Source: Streptococcus equinus (GTDB lineage Bacteria > Bacillota > Bacilli > Lactobacillales > Streptococcaceae). Taken from it: a stretch of 64,000 nt of DNA. The translations under genes were made by a program, and so were the position numbers. Each line of letters starts with the position of its first letter. Positions within the stretch are counted from its first letter, which is position 1. The notes beneath the pieces are model-generated. The model was not told where the DNA came from, did not search any database, and worked only from the letters and a program-made list of their open reading frames with translations. Below are positions 43,801-51,567 of this stretch, piece by piece. Location of the stretch: assembly GCF_900101445.1 (NCBI RefSeq), contig NZ_FNKE01000001.1, forward strand, positions 434,001-498,000. Direction: 5' to 3'.

Positions 43801-45226
43801 CGGTGAAGAACGCGAAGGTGCTCAAATTAAGAACAAACCATATGCCGCAAACACTAAAAGTAGTGGTAAAGACTACCAAGCTCAATACGGTGGTGAATTC
43901 TTAGAATACCTTCAAGAAAACTACCCATCAATCTTTGAACGTGTCATGATTTCTAACGGTAAGAAAATTGACCCATCAACTAAGATTAAAGTTTGGAAAG
44001 CTGAATACTTCAACGGTACAAACATCCTTGGTAAAGGTTCAGATTACGTTCTTAACGACCAAGCAACAGGTACTTACTTCACCGTTAATGAAAACGGCGC
44101 ATTCCTTCCAAAACAAATGACATCAGATTCTGCACAAACTGGTTTCTACTATGATGGTAAAGGTATGACTTACTACTCAACAAGTGGTTACCAAGCTAAA
44201 TCTTCATTCGTTCTTTACAACGGAAACCGTTACTACTTTGACGAAAATGGTCACATGGTAACTGGTATGCGTGAAATCGACGGTCAAACTTATTACTTCT
44301 TGCCAAATGGTATTGAACTTCGTGATGCTATCTATGAAGATGCAGAAGGAAACCAATACTACTTTGGTAAAACAGGTAGCCGTTACGAAGGTGGTCATTA
44401 CTATGCCTTTAATACAACTGAAACAGTTGATGGCGTTGCTAAGACTGTAACAAACTGGCGTTACTTTGGTAAAGACGGTATTATGGCGCGTGGTCTTGTT
44501 AAAATCGGTGAAGATTACCAATACTACGATGAAAATGGTAACCAAGTTAAAGGCCAACTTGTTAAAGACAAAGATGGTAATACACGTTACTTCAAAGGTG
44601 ACTCAGGTGCAATGGTTGCTTCTGAATTCGCTCTTATCAACGGTGGATGGTATTACTTCGATGAAAATGGTGTAGCTGTTAAAGGTGCTCAAACTATTAA
44701 CGGTCAACAATTGTACTTCGATGAAAATGGTGTTCAAGCCAAAGGTATCTTCGTAACCAATGAAGATGGTACACGTAGTTACTATGATGCTAAATCTGGT
44801 GAAAAATTTGTTGGTGATTTCTTCACAACAGGTGATAACCACTGGTATTTCGCTGACGAAAATGGTAACTTGGCAACAGGTTCACAAGTTATCCGTGGTC
44901 AAAAACTTTACTTTGCTGAAGATGGTCTTCAAGCTAAAGGTATCTTCGTAACAGATGCAGAAGGAAACCGTCACTTTTACGATCCAGATTCAGGTGACCT
45001 TGCCACAAATAAATTTATCGCTGATGGTGACAACTGGTATTACTTTGACGAAAACGGTCAAGTCGTAACAGGTGACCAAGAAATCAACGGTCAAGAATTG
45101 CATTTCGATGAAAATGGTGTGCAAACTAAAGGCGGATTTGCTACAGACGCTGAAGGTCACCAACACTATTACGATGCAAAAACTGGTGACTTGGAAGATG
45201 AAGATGTAGCTCTTGTAGAAGCTTAA
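40898..45226 (+). CDS. gtf: Secreted glucansucrase / glucosyltransferase (GH70)
   Basis: Makes alpha-glucan from sucrose outside the cell. Of 1442 residues, 1-42 are a KxYKxGKxW-like signal peptide (YKLHKVKKQWVTIAV...VSADE). About 45-170 is a Ser/Thr/Glu-rich variable region. One YG repeat follows, then the GH70 catalytic domain with nucleophile Asp462 (GVRVDAVDN), acid/base Glu500 (SILEAWSFND) and transition-state Asp575 (VRAHDSEVQ). From about 1060 on there are repeated glucan-binding YG modules (YYFDENG, QTINGQQLYFDENG). Length fits GtfD/GtfG-type enzymes; glucan linkage cannot be predicted. AGGAGG precedes the ATG. Confidence 0.97.
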   Translation: MENKIRYKLHKVKKQWVTIAVTSMALVGVGVGVACSTHEVSADETNVVAVTRGSDTPASSSSQTQTSTATEQSQETTTEASSTEETVVAEDSQKTTDATSAKADDKTTETSATEASEETTKPSEATSTETSETTETNPSEESHKATDEEVRDDKTNKAADSDAEKAAVDQLNLDNIKKIDGKYYYIQEDGTVKKNFAITVNGQLLYFDAETGALSSTSTYSFTEGLTDLVDNFSKNNQAYDSTEKSFELVDGYLTANSWYRPTKVLDNGEKWVDSTEETFRPLVMAWWPDVDTQVNYLNHMSEYFGMDKKYSATDKQSTLNVAAEAIQIKIEQEIKRRGDVAWLRDIIASFVSTQDKWNMNSEDRDTDHLQGGALLYVNSDLTEWANSDYRLLNRAPTYQNGQTNYHKADRTGGYDFLLANDVDNSNPVVQAEQLNQLYYLMNWGKVVFGDADANFDGVRVDAVDNVDADLLQLYTDLFEAAYGVNKTEAQALAHISILEAWSFNDPDYNHDTNGAALAIDNGLRMAFLDVLTRPEGSRSNLESLIHNSLGMTDRTVDSAYGDTMPSYAFVRAHDSEVQGIIASIIAGQINPKTDGFTFTLDELQKAFEIYNADMNSVHKKYTHFNIPAAYALLLTNMESVPRVYYGDLFTDNGQYMAVKSPYYDQIVALLKSRIKYAAGGQAMNVQYPEGANGGVLTSVRFGKGIMTADQKATDESVPTSGIVTIISNNPNLKLNSSDKIAVQVGIAHAGQYYRPLLSPTENGLQAYLNDSDTDITKLVDENGFIYFTGDEIKGFQTVDMNGFLTVWVPVGASADQDIRVKASTEAKEAGKLTYETSAALDSQVIFEGFSNFQDFVKDPSQYTNKVIAENADLFASWGVTSFELAPQYVSSTDGTFLDSIIQNGYAFSDRYDLAMSKNNKYGSAEDLRNAIKALHSKGIQVIADWVPDQIYALPGEEIVTATRVNDYGEEREGAQIKNKPYAANTKSSGKDYQAQYGGEFLEYLQENYPSIFERVMISNGKKIDPSTKIKVWKAEYFNGTNILGKGSDYVLNDQATGTYFTVNENGAFLPKQMTSDSAQTGFYYDGKGMTYYSTSGYQAKSSFVLYNGNRYYFDENGHMVTGMREIDGQTYYFLPNGIELRDAIYEDAEGNQYYFGKTGSRYEGGHYYAFNTTETVDGVAKTVTNWRYFGKDGIMARGLVKIGEDYQYYDENGNQVKGQLVKDKDGNTRYFKGDSGAMVASEFALINGGWYYFDENGVAVKGAQTINGQQLYFDENGVQAKGIFVTNEDGTRSYYDAKSGEKFVGDFFTTGDNHWYFADENGNLATGSQVIRGQKLYFAEDGLQAKGIFVTDAEGNRHFYDPDSGDLATNKFIADGDNWYYFDENGQVVTGDQEINGQELHFDENGVQTKGGFATDAEGHQHYYDAKTGDLEDEDVALVEA
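44200..45215 (+). repeat. Glucan-binding YG repeats of the glucansucrase
   Basis: About ten imperfect repeats of roughly 20 codons centred on YYFDENG / GQQLYFDENGVQAKG. At DNA level the GATGAAAATGGT core recurs, which makes this part prone to repeat-number change. Confidence 0.85.
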
Positions 45227-45244
45227 TCAGTCATCAAAAGCGTG

Positions 45245-45262
45245 TTAGTATTTTAATACTAA
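45245..45262. promoter_or_regulatory. Palindrome TTAGTATT-TT-AATACTAA after the glucansucrase gene
   Basis: Two perfect 8-base arms around TT, 19 bases after the stop. The same arms recur at 45403-45420, and single arms at 45366 and (one mismatch) near 45323. Confidence 0.55.
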
Positions 45263-45293
45263 ACAAATTTAAACAAGCAATAACTCCATAATA

Positions 45294-45345
45294 AAAAGCT
45301 ATCAAATCTAGTGATGTGCGTGCTAGTATTTGGTAGCTTTTTTAT
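45294..45345 (+). terminator. Terminator of the glucansucrase gene
   Basis: Long stem AAAAAGCTATCAAAT/ATTTGGTAGCTTTTT (one G-T pair), loop about 20 bases, T6 tail. Confidence 0.75.
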
Positions 45346-45401
45346 GCTTAAAACTTTAAGTTTCATTAGTATTGGTGTATAATTTGGGTGAAGGAAGGTG
45401 C

Positions 45402-45421
45402 CTTAGTATTTCAATACTAAG
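45402..45421. promoter_or_regulatory. Palindromic operator CTTAGTATT-TC-AATACTAAG before the third CPBP gene
   Basis: Nine-base perfect arms. The site lies about 20 bases after TATAAT (45378-45383), and another TTAGTATT sits in the promoter spacer at 45366-45373. This is the layout of a repressor operator. No repressor is recognisable next to it. Confidence 0.55.
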
Positions 45422-45453
45422 TGAATTAACATCTAAAAAGGAGATTTCAGGCT

Positions 45454-46116
45454 ATGATGAGTAAACAGAAAAAGACTAGTTTTAGAGATTACATCGCTTT
45501 AAACGCTATTCCTATTATGATTGAAGTGGTCTTTATCTTGTCGTGTTTGATTGTCCCGTCAAGCTACCTTATCTACACCAACGCTTTATTTTACTTTTTG
45601 CTTTTGGTTTATTTTCTCATCTCTAAAGACCTTAACTTAAAAGAATGGTTTAGGAGTTTTAAAAGCGGAAGAAAGTACTGGATTCAGGTTTTATTGACGT
45701 TTTTAGGGTTCGTGCTTACCTTTGCTTTGACAAGGATGTTAGAAGGATTTTTTCCCAACTTTGAGATAGGGAGTATCAGTTTAAGAAGAGATAGTTGGTT
45801 GACCTTAATCGTATTTTCCATTTCGACTATCTTTTTGCCAGCCGTGACCGAAGAGACATTTTACCGAAAAAACATGATTCTGTTTGATAGCAAGATGGCG
45901 ATTATCCTCACGACCTTTTTTAGTATGCTACTCTATGCTTTGGAACACTCACTTTCTTGGTGGGGAATTTTCTTGACCATGATTTGGGCATTTTCATTGA
46001 GCTTATCGTATATCAGAACTAGAAATATTTACGTTGTTATGACGGCGCATTTTATTGGAAATCTTATCGGCAATGGCAGCGATGTGATTGCTACCTTGAT
46101 TCATTGGTTATCTTAA
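45454..46116 (+). CDS. CPBP-family intramembrane metalloprotease
   Basis: A 220-residue polytopic protein with FLPAVTEETFYRKNMIL (EExxxR), LLYALEHSLSWWG (His) and VMTAHFIGNLIGNGSD (third motif). AAAGGAGA precedes a double ATG (45454, 45457); either could be used. It stands alone after a promoter bearing the TTAGTATT operator. Third CPBP gene of the region; immunity or membrane-protein processing are both possible. Confidence 0.87.
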   Translation: MMSKQKKTSFRDYIALNAIPIMIEVVFILSCLIVPSSYLIYTNALFYFLLLVYFLISKDLNLKEWFRSFKSGRKYWIQVLLTFLGFVLTFALTRMLEGFFPNFEIGSISLRRDSWLTLIVFSISTIFLPAVTEETFYRKNMILFDSKMAIILTTFFSMLLYALEHSLSWWGIFLTMIWAFSLSLSYIRTRNIYVVMTAHFIGNLIGNGSDVIATLIHWLS

Positions 46117-46132
46117 TTGAAATCTTACAAAT

Positions 46133-46170
46133 AGCACCTTTAGCTGAATTTGGCTAGGGGTGCTTTTTTA
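46133..46170 (+). terminator. Terminator after the third CPBP gene
   Basis: Stem AGCACC...GGTGCT with inner AGC/GCT pairing and T6. Confidence 0.75.
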
Positions 46171-46215
46171 GGTTTAAATGACCAAAAAAATTGTGCAGAT
46201 AGACCACTAGTGATA

Positions 46216-46236
46216 TGCAAGCGTTTGCGATATAAT
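46216..46236 (+). promoter_or_regulatory. CcpA (cre) site abutting the -10 of the second MATE gene
   Basis: TGCAAGCGTTTGCG (46216-46229) fits the catabolite-response element and is followed one base later by TATAAT (46231-46236). A repressor here would block the promoter, so glucose repression is predicted. Confidence 0.65.
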
Positions 46237-46265
46237 GCACTTAGTAATAATGATGGAGAAAAATT

Positions 46266-47591
46266 ATGGCAAAAAGAGAACATTTTTTAAGAGAAGCAAT
46301 GGCGATTGCTATTCCCGTAGCCTTACAAGCTATGTTGCAGTCATCGTTTTCAATGATTGACCAATTAATGGTCGGACAGCTTGGGAAAACTGCTATTGCA
46401 GCGGTGGAAGTTGGCGGAAAACCACAGTTTGTCTTTGCCTTTGTTAGCGGAGCGATTGCGACCGTAACGGGTATCATGGTTTCTCAGTATATGGGAAAAA
46501 ATGACCAGAAAAAGATTAATACCAGCATGTCAGTCAATCTTTTAGTTATGCTGTGTTTGGCTCTATTTACCATGGGCTTGTGTTTGATTCTGCCTGATTT
46601 CTTGGCGGGAATCTTCACTAAGGATACTGAAGTTGTGGTGACGGCTAAACCATATATTCAGCTCTTAGCTTGGGTTTATCCTTTATCTGGGGTTGCAACA
46701 CTTTTAGCGGTTCAACTGCGTTGCCGAAATTACGCTAAGTATCCGCTCTATATCAGTGCAGTCGCTGCGGTGGTCAATACATGCTTAAACTATCTTTTGA
46801 TTTTTGGGCATTTTGGTTTTCCTGCCATGGGAATCAAGGGGGCAGCGCTAGCTAGTTTAATGTCTCAAGTAGTGAATTTGTCTTTGATGGTTTATTTTTA
46901 CCATAGAACTTGCCAATTTAGCTTTGATTTGCGTATGAAGGGTTCTGAGATTAGTCAGTACCTCATCATGCTAACGCCTATTGTGGTTAATGAGTTGCTT
47001 TGGACTTTGGGGCAAAATGTCAATACCTACATTTATGGACACATGGGAACGAGTGAACTTGCGGGGATGTCTCTAACTGGTCCTATTCAAGGTTTATTTA
47101 TCGGGGCTTTGTCTGGGTTGTCTCAAGCTGCGGGGATTTTAATTGGACGCAGGCTTGGTGAGCATGATTTCGAACGAGCTTATCAAGATTCAAAACGTTT
47201 GTGCTTTTATGGTTTTGTAGGCTCTCTCATCTTATCACTCTTCTTGGTTTTGGGTGAGAATCTCTACATTGACTTATATAATGTTGGTCCTGATGTTAGA
47301 CAAGTCGGGTCGCAACTCTTGTTGACTTTTGCGATTTTAGCACCAGTTAAAGTCCAAAATATGATTTTGGGTGGTGGTGTTATCCGAAGTGGTGGGAGAA
47401 CCAAGTACATCATGATTATCGATATTTTGGGAACGTGGTGCATTGGTGTGCCTTTGGGGCTCTTTACGGGATTGGTTCTTAAACTTCCGATTGTCTGGGT
47501 TTATTTCATCTTGTCACAAGAAGAAGTCTTTAGATTTATCGTTTCTGTCTTTATGTTCCGTAGTAGAAAATGGATGAACACCATTAAATAA
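46266..47591 (+). CDS. MATE-family efflux transporter
   Basis: A 441-residue twelve-helix transporter: AIPVALQAMLQSSFSMIDQLMVGQLGKTAIAAVEVGGKPQFV opens the first half and LTPIVVNELLWTLGQNVNTYIYGHMGTSELAGMSLTGPI the second. It is distinct from the MATE protein at 24.6 kb. GGAGAAAAATT precedes the ATG. The cre site at the promoter ties it to carbon status, which is unusual for a drug pump and hints at a metabolite substrate. Confidence 0.92.
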   Translation: MAKREHFLREAMAIAIPVALQAMLQSSFSMIDQLMVGQLGKTAIAAVEVGGKPQFVFAFVSGAIATVTGIMVSQYMGKNDQKKINTSMSVNLLVMLCLALFTMGLCLILPDFLAGIFTKDTEVVVTAKPYIQLLAWVYPLSGVATLLAVQLRCRNYAKYPLYISAVAAVVNTCLNYLLIFGHFGFPAMGIKGAALASLMSQVVNLSLMVYFYHRTCQFSFDLRMKGSEISQYLIMLTPIVVNELLWTLGQNVNTYIYGHMGTSELAGMSLTGPIQGLFIGALSGLSQAAGILIGRRLGEHDFERAYQDSKRLCFYGFVGSLILSLFLVLGENLYIDLYNVGPDVRQVGSQLLLTFAILAPVKVQNMILGGGVIRSGGRTKYIMIIDILGTWCIGVPLGLFTGLVLKLPIVWVYFILSQEEVFRFIVSVFMFRSRKWMNTIK

Positions 47592-47747
47592 GCTAATTTT
47601 AGCCTGAATTGACAACTTGTCAAAAAAGTTGGTTATTTTATGACTTTATTTAAGACCTTTTGTTCAAAATGGTTTATAATGAAGAAAAAGGTTTCTCTGA
47701 TACCGCTTTCTTTTAGCAGTGTTTAGGATAACAAAAGGAGTTCTTAT

Positions 47748-48338
47748 ATGAAGTTAGAAACTGCAAAAAGGTGGCTCATCTTGTTTTACGAAAAAATCCA
47801 AGACAATGTGGCTGTTCTAGCCGAGTTGGATTCGACGATGGGAGGAGATGGAGACCATGGTGAAAACATGTTACGTGGTATGAAGGCTGTTGTCAATGCC
47901 GTTGAACCAAAAGAATTTGCATCGACAGTTGATTTGTTTACAGAAACGGGGATGCTTCTTTTGACAAAAGTCGGTGGTGTGTCTGGAACGTTGTATGGTT
48001 CAGCATTCTTGGGAATGGCGAGAGCTGAAGAAGTTCATGGCACGCTTTACAATGACATCAAAGAAGGTTTGGTTATGATTCAAAGACGTGGTCGAGCAGA
48101 AATTGGCGATAAGACCATGGTTGATGTCTGGGCGCCTGTGGTGGAAGATCTGAAAAATCATCAGTTAACACCAGAGCGTATTGATGAGTATATTCTAAAG
48201 ACGGCTCTTTTGAGAGCTAAAAAGGGACGTCATGCATATGCTGCAGATGGTTCGCTTGGGCTTGTCGATCCTGGTTCATATTCATCTGGTTTATTGTTTA
48301 AAGCACTATTAGAAGCGGAGGAAAAAGATTATGTCTAA
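47748..48338 (+). CDS. dhaL: Dihydroxyacetone kinase ADP-binding subunit DhaL
   Basis: In the PTS-dependent kinase DhaL carries ADP that is rephosphorylated by DhaM and used by DhaK to make DHAP. The 196-residue protein keeps LDSTMGGDGDHGENMLRGM (Mg-ADP Asp residues, near 30-38) and KVGGVSGTLYGSAF. AAAAGGAG precedes the ATG. No dhaK lies upstream; the previous gene is a MATE pump. It overlaps dhaM by eight bases. Confidence 0.93.
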   Translation: MKLETAKRWLILFYEKIQDNVAVLAELDSTMGGDGDHGENMLRGMKAVVNAVEPKEFASTVDLFTETGMLLLTKVGGVSGTLYGSAFLGMARAEEVHGTLYNDIKEGLVMIQRRGRAEIGDKTMVDVWAPVVEDLKNHQLTPERIDEYILKTALLRAKKGRHAYAADGSLGLVDPGSYSSGLLFKALLEAEEKDYV

Positions 48339-48708
48339 AAAAACTGGTATTGTTATTGTGTCACACTCAAAAGATATTGCTCAGGGTGTCGTAGATTTAA
48401 TCTCACAAGTGGCAACAGATGTTCCAATTACATTTTCTGGTGGAACTGAAGATGGTAGAATCGGAACAAGTTTCCAACAAATCAAAGAAACTGTCGATAA
48501 CAACGCTGCAGATACCTTGCTAGGATTCTTTGATTTTGGCTCTTCAAAAATGAATCTTGAAATGGTTGGTGAGCTTTCTGAAAAGAACATCTTGATGTGT
48601 AAAGTACCACTTGTCGAAGGTGCTTATACCGCAGCATCATTGCTACAAGCAGGAGTTCCATTTGAAGCGGTCATCGAACAACTTCGCGAAATGGACATCG
48701 ATAAATAA
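48331..48708 (+). CDS. dhaM: PTS-dependent dihydroxyacetone kinase phosphotransferase subunit DhaM (EIIA domain only)
   Basis: A 125-residue mannose-EIIA-like protein, with the phosphorylated His in GIVIVSHSKDIAQGVVDLI (His11). It takes phosphate from HPr and passes it to DhaL-bound ADP. The length corresponds to the short DhaM without HPr and EI domains. Strong terminator follows at 48722. Confidence 0.92.
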   Translation: MSKKTGIVIVSHSKDIAQGVVDLISQVATDVPITFSGGTEDGRIGTSFQQIKETVDNNAADTLLGFFDFGSSKMNLEMVGELSEKNILMCKVPLVEGAYTAASLLQAGVPFEAVIEQLREMDIDK

Positions 48709-48719
48709 GATTAAACACC

Positions 48720-48747
48720 TCAAGCGGACGTAAGTCCGCTTTTTTTG
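48720..48747 (+). terminator. Terminator of dhaLM
   Basis: Perfect stem AAGCGGAC/GTCCGCTT with a four-base loop and T7. Confidence 0.88.
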
Positions 48748-48803
48748 GTCTAAAAACTGGTAAATTATTAAAAATCAGTATGAAAAGTTCTAGTTTATTT
48801 TTT

Positions 48804-48828
48804 AAGTGGACACTCGTCCACTTTTTTT
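48804..48828 (+). terminator. Second terminator, overlapping the SOS cassette promoter
   Basis: Perfect stem AAGTGGAC/GTCCACTT with T7. Its TGGACA (48807-48812) is also a good -35, 17 bases before TATAAT at 48830, so terminator and promoter share bases. Confidence 0.7.
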
Positions 48829-48829
48829 A

Positions 48830-48856
48830 TATAATAAAGTCAGTTATATAACTGAC
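48830..48856 (+). promoter_or_regulatory. Promoter -10 and operator palindrome of the SOS cassette
   Basis: TATAAT (48830-48835) is followed at once by the perfect 18-base palindrome GTCAGTTATATAACTGAC (48839-48856), which covers the expected transcription start. It is the probable operator of the HdiR-like repressor encoded next. Confidence 0.7.
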
Positions 48857-48897
48857 TAAAAATCAGTGAGAGTTTAGAGATAAAAGAGGTGAGTGTG

Positions 48898-49584
48898 ATG
48901 TATTATCCTGAAAAGTTAAAAAATCGTCGTTTAGAACTTGGTTTGAAGCAGACCGAATTGGCAAAGGAACTTGGCATTTCTAAGCAGTCTTATTTCACAT
49001 GGGAGAAGGGAACAACTCAGCCTACTAAGGCTAATTTGGCTAAATTAGAAGAGCTTTTGCAGGTGCCACATGGTTATTTTAGCGAGCTTGAAATTGCAAC
49101 TTTGTACAAGCAGTTAACTGACCAGAATCAAGAAAAAGCTCTGACTTATGTTCAAGATTTACTTGAGCAGCAAAGCAAAGTTGTCTCAATCGTGCAAGAG
49201 CCGCGTTTTGCTTACAAGGTTTATGAGCGTTTGTCAGCTGGTGTCGGGGCTAACATTTATGATGACATGGATTACGACACGGTTTATTTTGATAAAGACT
49301 TGGCGCATGATTTTGCCTCGTGGATTGATGGGGATTCTATGGAGCCTACTTATCACAATGGCTCTGTGGCTCTCATTCGTGAGACTGGTTTTGATTATGA
49401 CGGTGCGGTTTACGCCGTTGTTTGGAATTCACAGACTTATATCAAAAAAGTTTACCGCGAGGAAAATGGGCTACGCCTAGTATCAATCAACAAAGATTAC
49501 GCCGATAAATTTGCACCATACGATGAAAATCCGCGTATTGTCGGGAAAATCGTCGGAAGTTTTATACCAATCATAGGAGGATAA
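48898..49584 (+). CDS. HdiR-like self-cleaving repressor (XRE HTH plus S24 LexA-type protease)
   Basis: A 228-residue repressor. Residues 1-60 are an HTH_3 domain (LKNRRLELGLKQTELAKELGISKQSYFTWEKG). The C-terminal S24 domain has a cleavable Ala-Gly in RLSAGVGANIYDD, catalytic Ser in IDGDSMEPTY and Lys in QTYIKKVYRE. It would cut itself on RecA filaments and derepress the downstream UmuC genes, as in the HdiR/UmuC cassette described for S. uberis. The ATG at 48898 has AAAGAGG eight bases before it. Confidence 0.92.
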   Translation: MYYPEKLKNRRLELGLKQTELAKELGISKQSYFTWEKGTTQPTKANLAKLEELLQVPHGYFSELEIATLYKQLTDQNQEKALTYVQDLLEQQSKVVSIVQEPRFAYKVYERLSAGVGANIYDDMDYDTVYFDKDLAHDFASWIDGDSMEPTYHNGSVALIRETGFDYDGAVYAVVWNSQTYIKKVYREENGLRLVSINKDYADKFAPYDENPRIVGKIVGSFIPIIGG

Positions 49585-49585
49585 G

Positions 49586-49789
49586 ATGCGATTAAAAGAT
49601 ATTTTAGACTTGGATTCATATGACCTAGCTCCTGATAGCAAGGTCGAAATTTTTGATATGGATGATTTTGCGGATTCCGTCATGCATCAGCGCTTTTCAA
49701 GGGTTTATTTACCAGAAAATCAAGACAGCGAACTCTCACCATATGCCTTTTTGGTTAATGATTCTATCCTGATTACCATGGAGGCTTAG
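49586..49789 (+). CDS. Small acidic protein of the SOS cassette, unknown function
   Basis: A 67-residue protein (MRLKDILDLDSYDLAPDSKVEIFDMDDFADSVMHQRFSRVYLPEN) rich in Asp. It begins one base after the repressor stop, with AGGAGGA as ribosome site, and its TAG is directly followed by the umuC ATG. No domain recognised. Its fixed place between repressor and polymerase suggests a role with UmuC, which in this cassette has no UmuD partner. Confidence 0.8.
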   Translation: MRLKDILDLDSYDLAPDSKVEIFDMDDFADSVMHQRFSRVYLPENQDSELSPYAFLVNDSILITMEA

Positions 49790-51205
49790 ATGGGCTATTT
49801 TGATTATTCACGGGAGCCACGCGCAGACATCGCTTTTGTGGATATGAAATCATTTTATGCCAGCGTGGAATGTGTCGATCGTGGTTTGCACCCGCTAAAA
49901 ACCTCGCTTTGCGTCATGAGCCGTGCTGAAAATGCTAGTGGCTTGATTTTGGCGTCTTCACCGACGTTCAAAAAAGTTTTTGGCAAGTCAAATGTCAGCC
50001 GAGCTTATGATTTGCCTTTTGATGTTCACACGCGCAAGTTCTCCTATTACAATGCCAAACGCCAAGGTTTACCAACGACGCCTGAGTATGTGGCTTTCAT
50101 TGAAAACTGGGCAAAGGCGACTTGGATTGTGCCACCTAGGATGAGCCGTTACATCGAGAAAAATCTAGAAATCCAGCACATTTTCCAGAATTACGGCAGT
50201 ATTGAGGATATTTTACCTTACTCTATCGATGAAGGCTTTATTGATTTGACCTCGTCGCTGAATTACTTTATCCCTGATAAATCCCTGAGCAAGAAAGAAA
50301 AGCTTGATAAAGTTTCTGCCATGATTCAACGTGAAATTTGGCAAAAAACAGGTATTTACTCGACAGTTGGCATGTCAAACGCCAATCCCTTGCTGGCAAA
50401 ACTCGCCTTGGATAACGAAGCTAAGCACAATCAAAACATGCGTGCCAATTGGTCCTATGAAGACGTCGAGACAAAAGTCTGGGCGATTCCTAAGATGACT
50501 GACTTCTGGGGAATTGGTAGCCGCATGGAAAAGCGCCTGAATAAACTGGGCATTTTCTCTATCAAAGACCTAGCTAACTTTAACCCCGATATTCTCAAAA
50601 AAGAACTGGGTGTTGTCGGCGTTGACCTTTTCTTTCACGCTAACGGTATCGATGAGAGCAACGTCCACAAGCCCTACAAACCCAAATCACGAAGCATCGG
50701 CAACTCTCAAGTTCTGCCACGTGATTATTATAAGAAGGTTGATATCGAGTTAGTTTTTAGGGAAATGGCAGAGCAGGTTGCTATTCGCCTGAGAAGAGCT
50801 CACAAGAAGGCGACAAATGTGTCGATTTATGTCGGCTTTTCAAAGCAAGAGAAAAAGCACCGCATTCAGGCGCAAATGAAAATCGAGCCTAGCAATAACA
50901 CCAAACAACTGACTGAGCACGTTTTAACTTTGCTGCGCAAAAAATACGATTCAGGTGCTGTCAGACATATCGCAGTGTCTTATGCTGGCTTAGTTGATGA
51001 CTCCTACAGCACCATTTCTTTATTTGACGACATTGAAACCATAGAAAAAGAAGAAAGGCTCCAATCAGCCATTGATGCCATCCGAGACCAATTTGGCTTT
51101 ACGACCATTCAAAAGGCTAATGCTTTGCAAGAAGCTTCACGTAGCCTAGAGCGCAGCAAATTGGTCGGTGGGCATTCCGCAGGAGGATTGGACGGATTAA
51201 GTTAA
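49790..51205 (+). CDS. umuC: Y-family DNA polymerase, UmuC/ImpB type
   Basis: Error-prone translesion polymerase. The 471-residue protein has IAFVDMKSFYASVECVDRGL (first catalytic Asp and steric gate region), YSIDEGFIDLT (catalytic Asp-Glu, near residue 146) and FWGIGSRMEKRLNKLGIFSIKDL (HhH). The C-terminal part includes the ISLFDD beta-clamp-type motif (TISLFDDIE). ATG follows directly on the previous stop. Expression is expected upon DNA damage through the HdiR-like repressor. Confidence 0.94.
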   Translation: MGYFDYSREPRADIAFVDMKSFYASVECVDRGLHPLKTSLCVMSRAENASGLILASSPTFKKVFGKSNVSRAYDLPFDVHTRKFSYYNAKRQGLPTTPEYVAFIENWAKATWIVPPRMSRYIEKNLEIQHIFQNYGSIEDILPYSIDEGFIDLTSSLNYFIPDKSLSKKEKLDKVSAMIQREIWQKTGIYSTVGMSNANPLLAKLALDNEAKHNQNMRANWSYEDVETKVWAIPKMTDFWGIGSRMEKRLNKLGIFSIKDLANFNPDILKKELGVVGVDLFFHANGIDESNVHKPYKPKSRSIGNSQVLPRDYYKKVDIELVFREMAEQVAIRLRRAHKKATNVSIYVGFSKQEKKHRIQAQMKIEPSNNTKQLTEHVLTLLRKKYDSGAVRHIAVSYAGLVDDSYSTISLFDDIETIEKEERLQSAIDAIRDQFGFTTIQKANALQEASRSLERSKLVGGHSAGGLDGLS

Positions 51206-51207
51206 AG

Positions 51208-51567
51208 ATGATTGACCGCAGTTATTTACCATTTCAATCGGCGCGTGAGCACTATGACAGAGGCATGGAAAAATGGATGGGCTTTTTCTTATCCGAACAC
51301 ACCAGCTCACTCAAAGCCGATAAAACCAAAGAACTCCTACACACCAACCTTACCCAAGACCAAAAAGCGCTGCTCCTCAGCCAACTCTACACCAGCCACC
51401 TCACTGGTGTTTTTACAATCGCTAAAGACAAAGACCACACCAAACACCTAAAAGGCAAAATCACCGACCTCACCCCACACGAAATCACCATCAAAACCCA
51501 AGATCATCACCACCTCATCCAAACCAAAGACATCCTAGCCATCGGCGTGGAAGTTGAAGGAGTGTGA
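51208..51567 (+). CDS. YolD-like protein of the SOS cassette
   Basis: A 119-residue protein with DRGMEKWMGFFLSEH near residue 17, the RGxxKWxxxxLxEH signature of YolD-like proteins that accompany UmuC polymerases in Firmicutes and are proposed to replace UmuD. It starts two bases after the umuC stop. The second half has markedly C-rich codon use (ACC, CAC, CTC) unlike neighbouring genes, a sign of transfer or of relaxed codon selection. Confidence 0.82.
   Translation: MIDRSYLPFQSAREHYDRGMEKWMGFFLSEHTSSLKADKTKELLHTNLTQDQKALLLSQLYTSHLTGVFTIAKDKDHTKHLKGKITDLTPHEITIKTQDHHHLIQTKDILAIGVEVEGV

Noticed and set aside
41116-44842. Several open frames of 60-117 codons antisense or out of frame within the glucansucrase gene
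   Set aside because: They mirror the repetitive, biased codon use of the sense gene, have no ribosome sites and no domain-like sequence.
45294-45345. Glucansucrase terminator region as a repeat element
   Set aside because: It contains one TAGTATT copy but is explained by the stem and T run of a terminator.
36588-46116. A bacteriocin locus, suggested by LytTR and three CPBP genes
   Set aside because: No double-glycine leader peptide, bacteriocin transporter or SHP-like small gene was found in the gaps I read.
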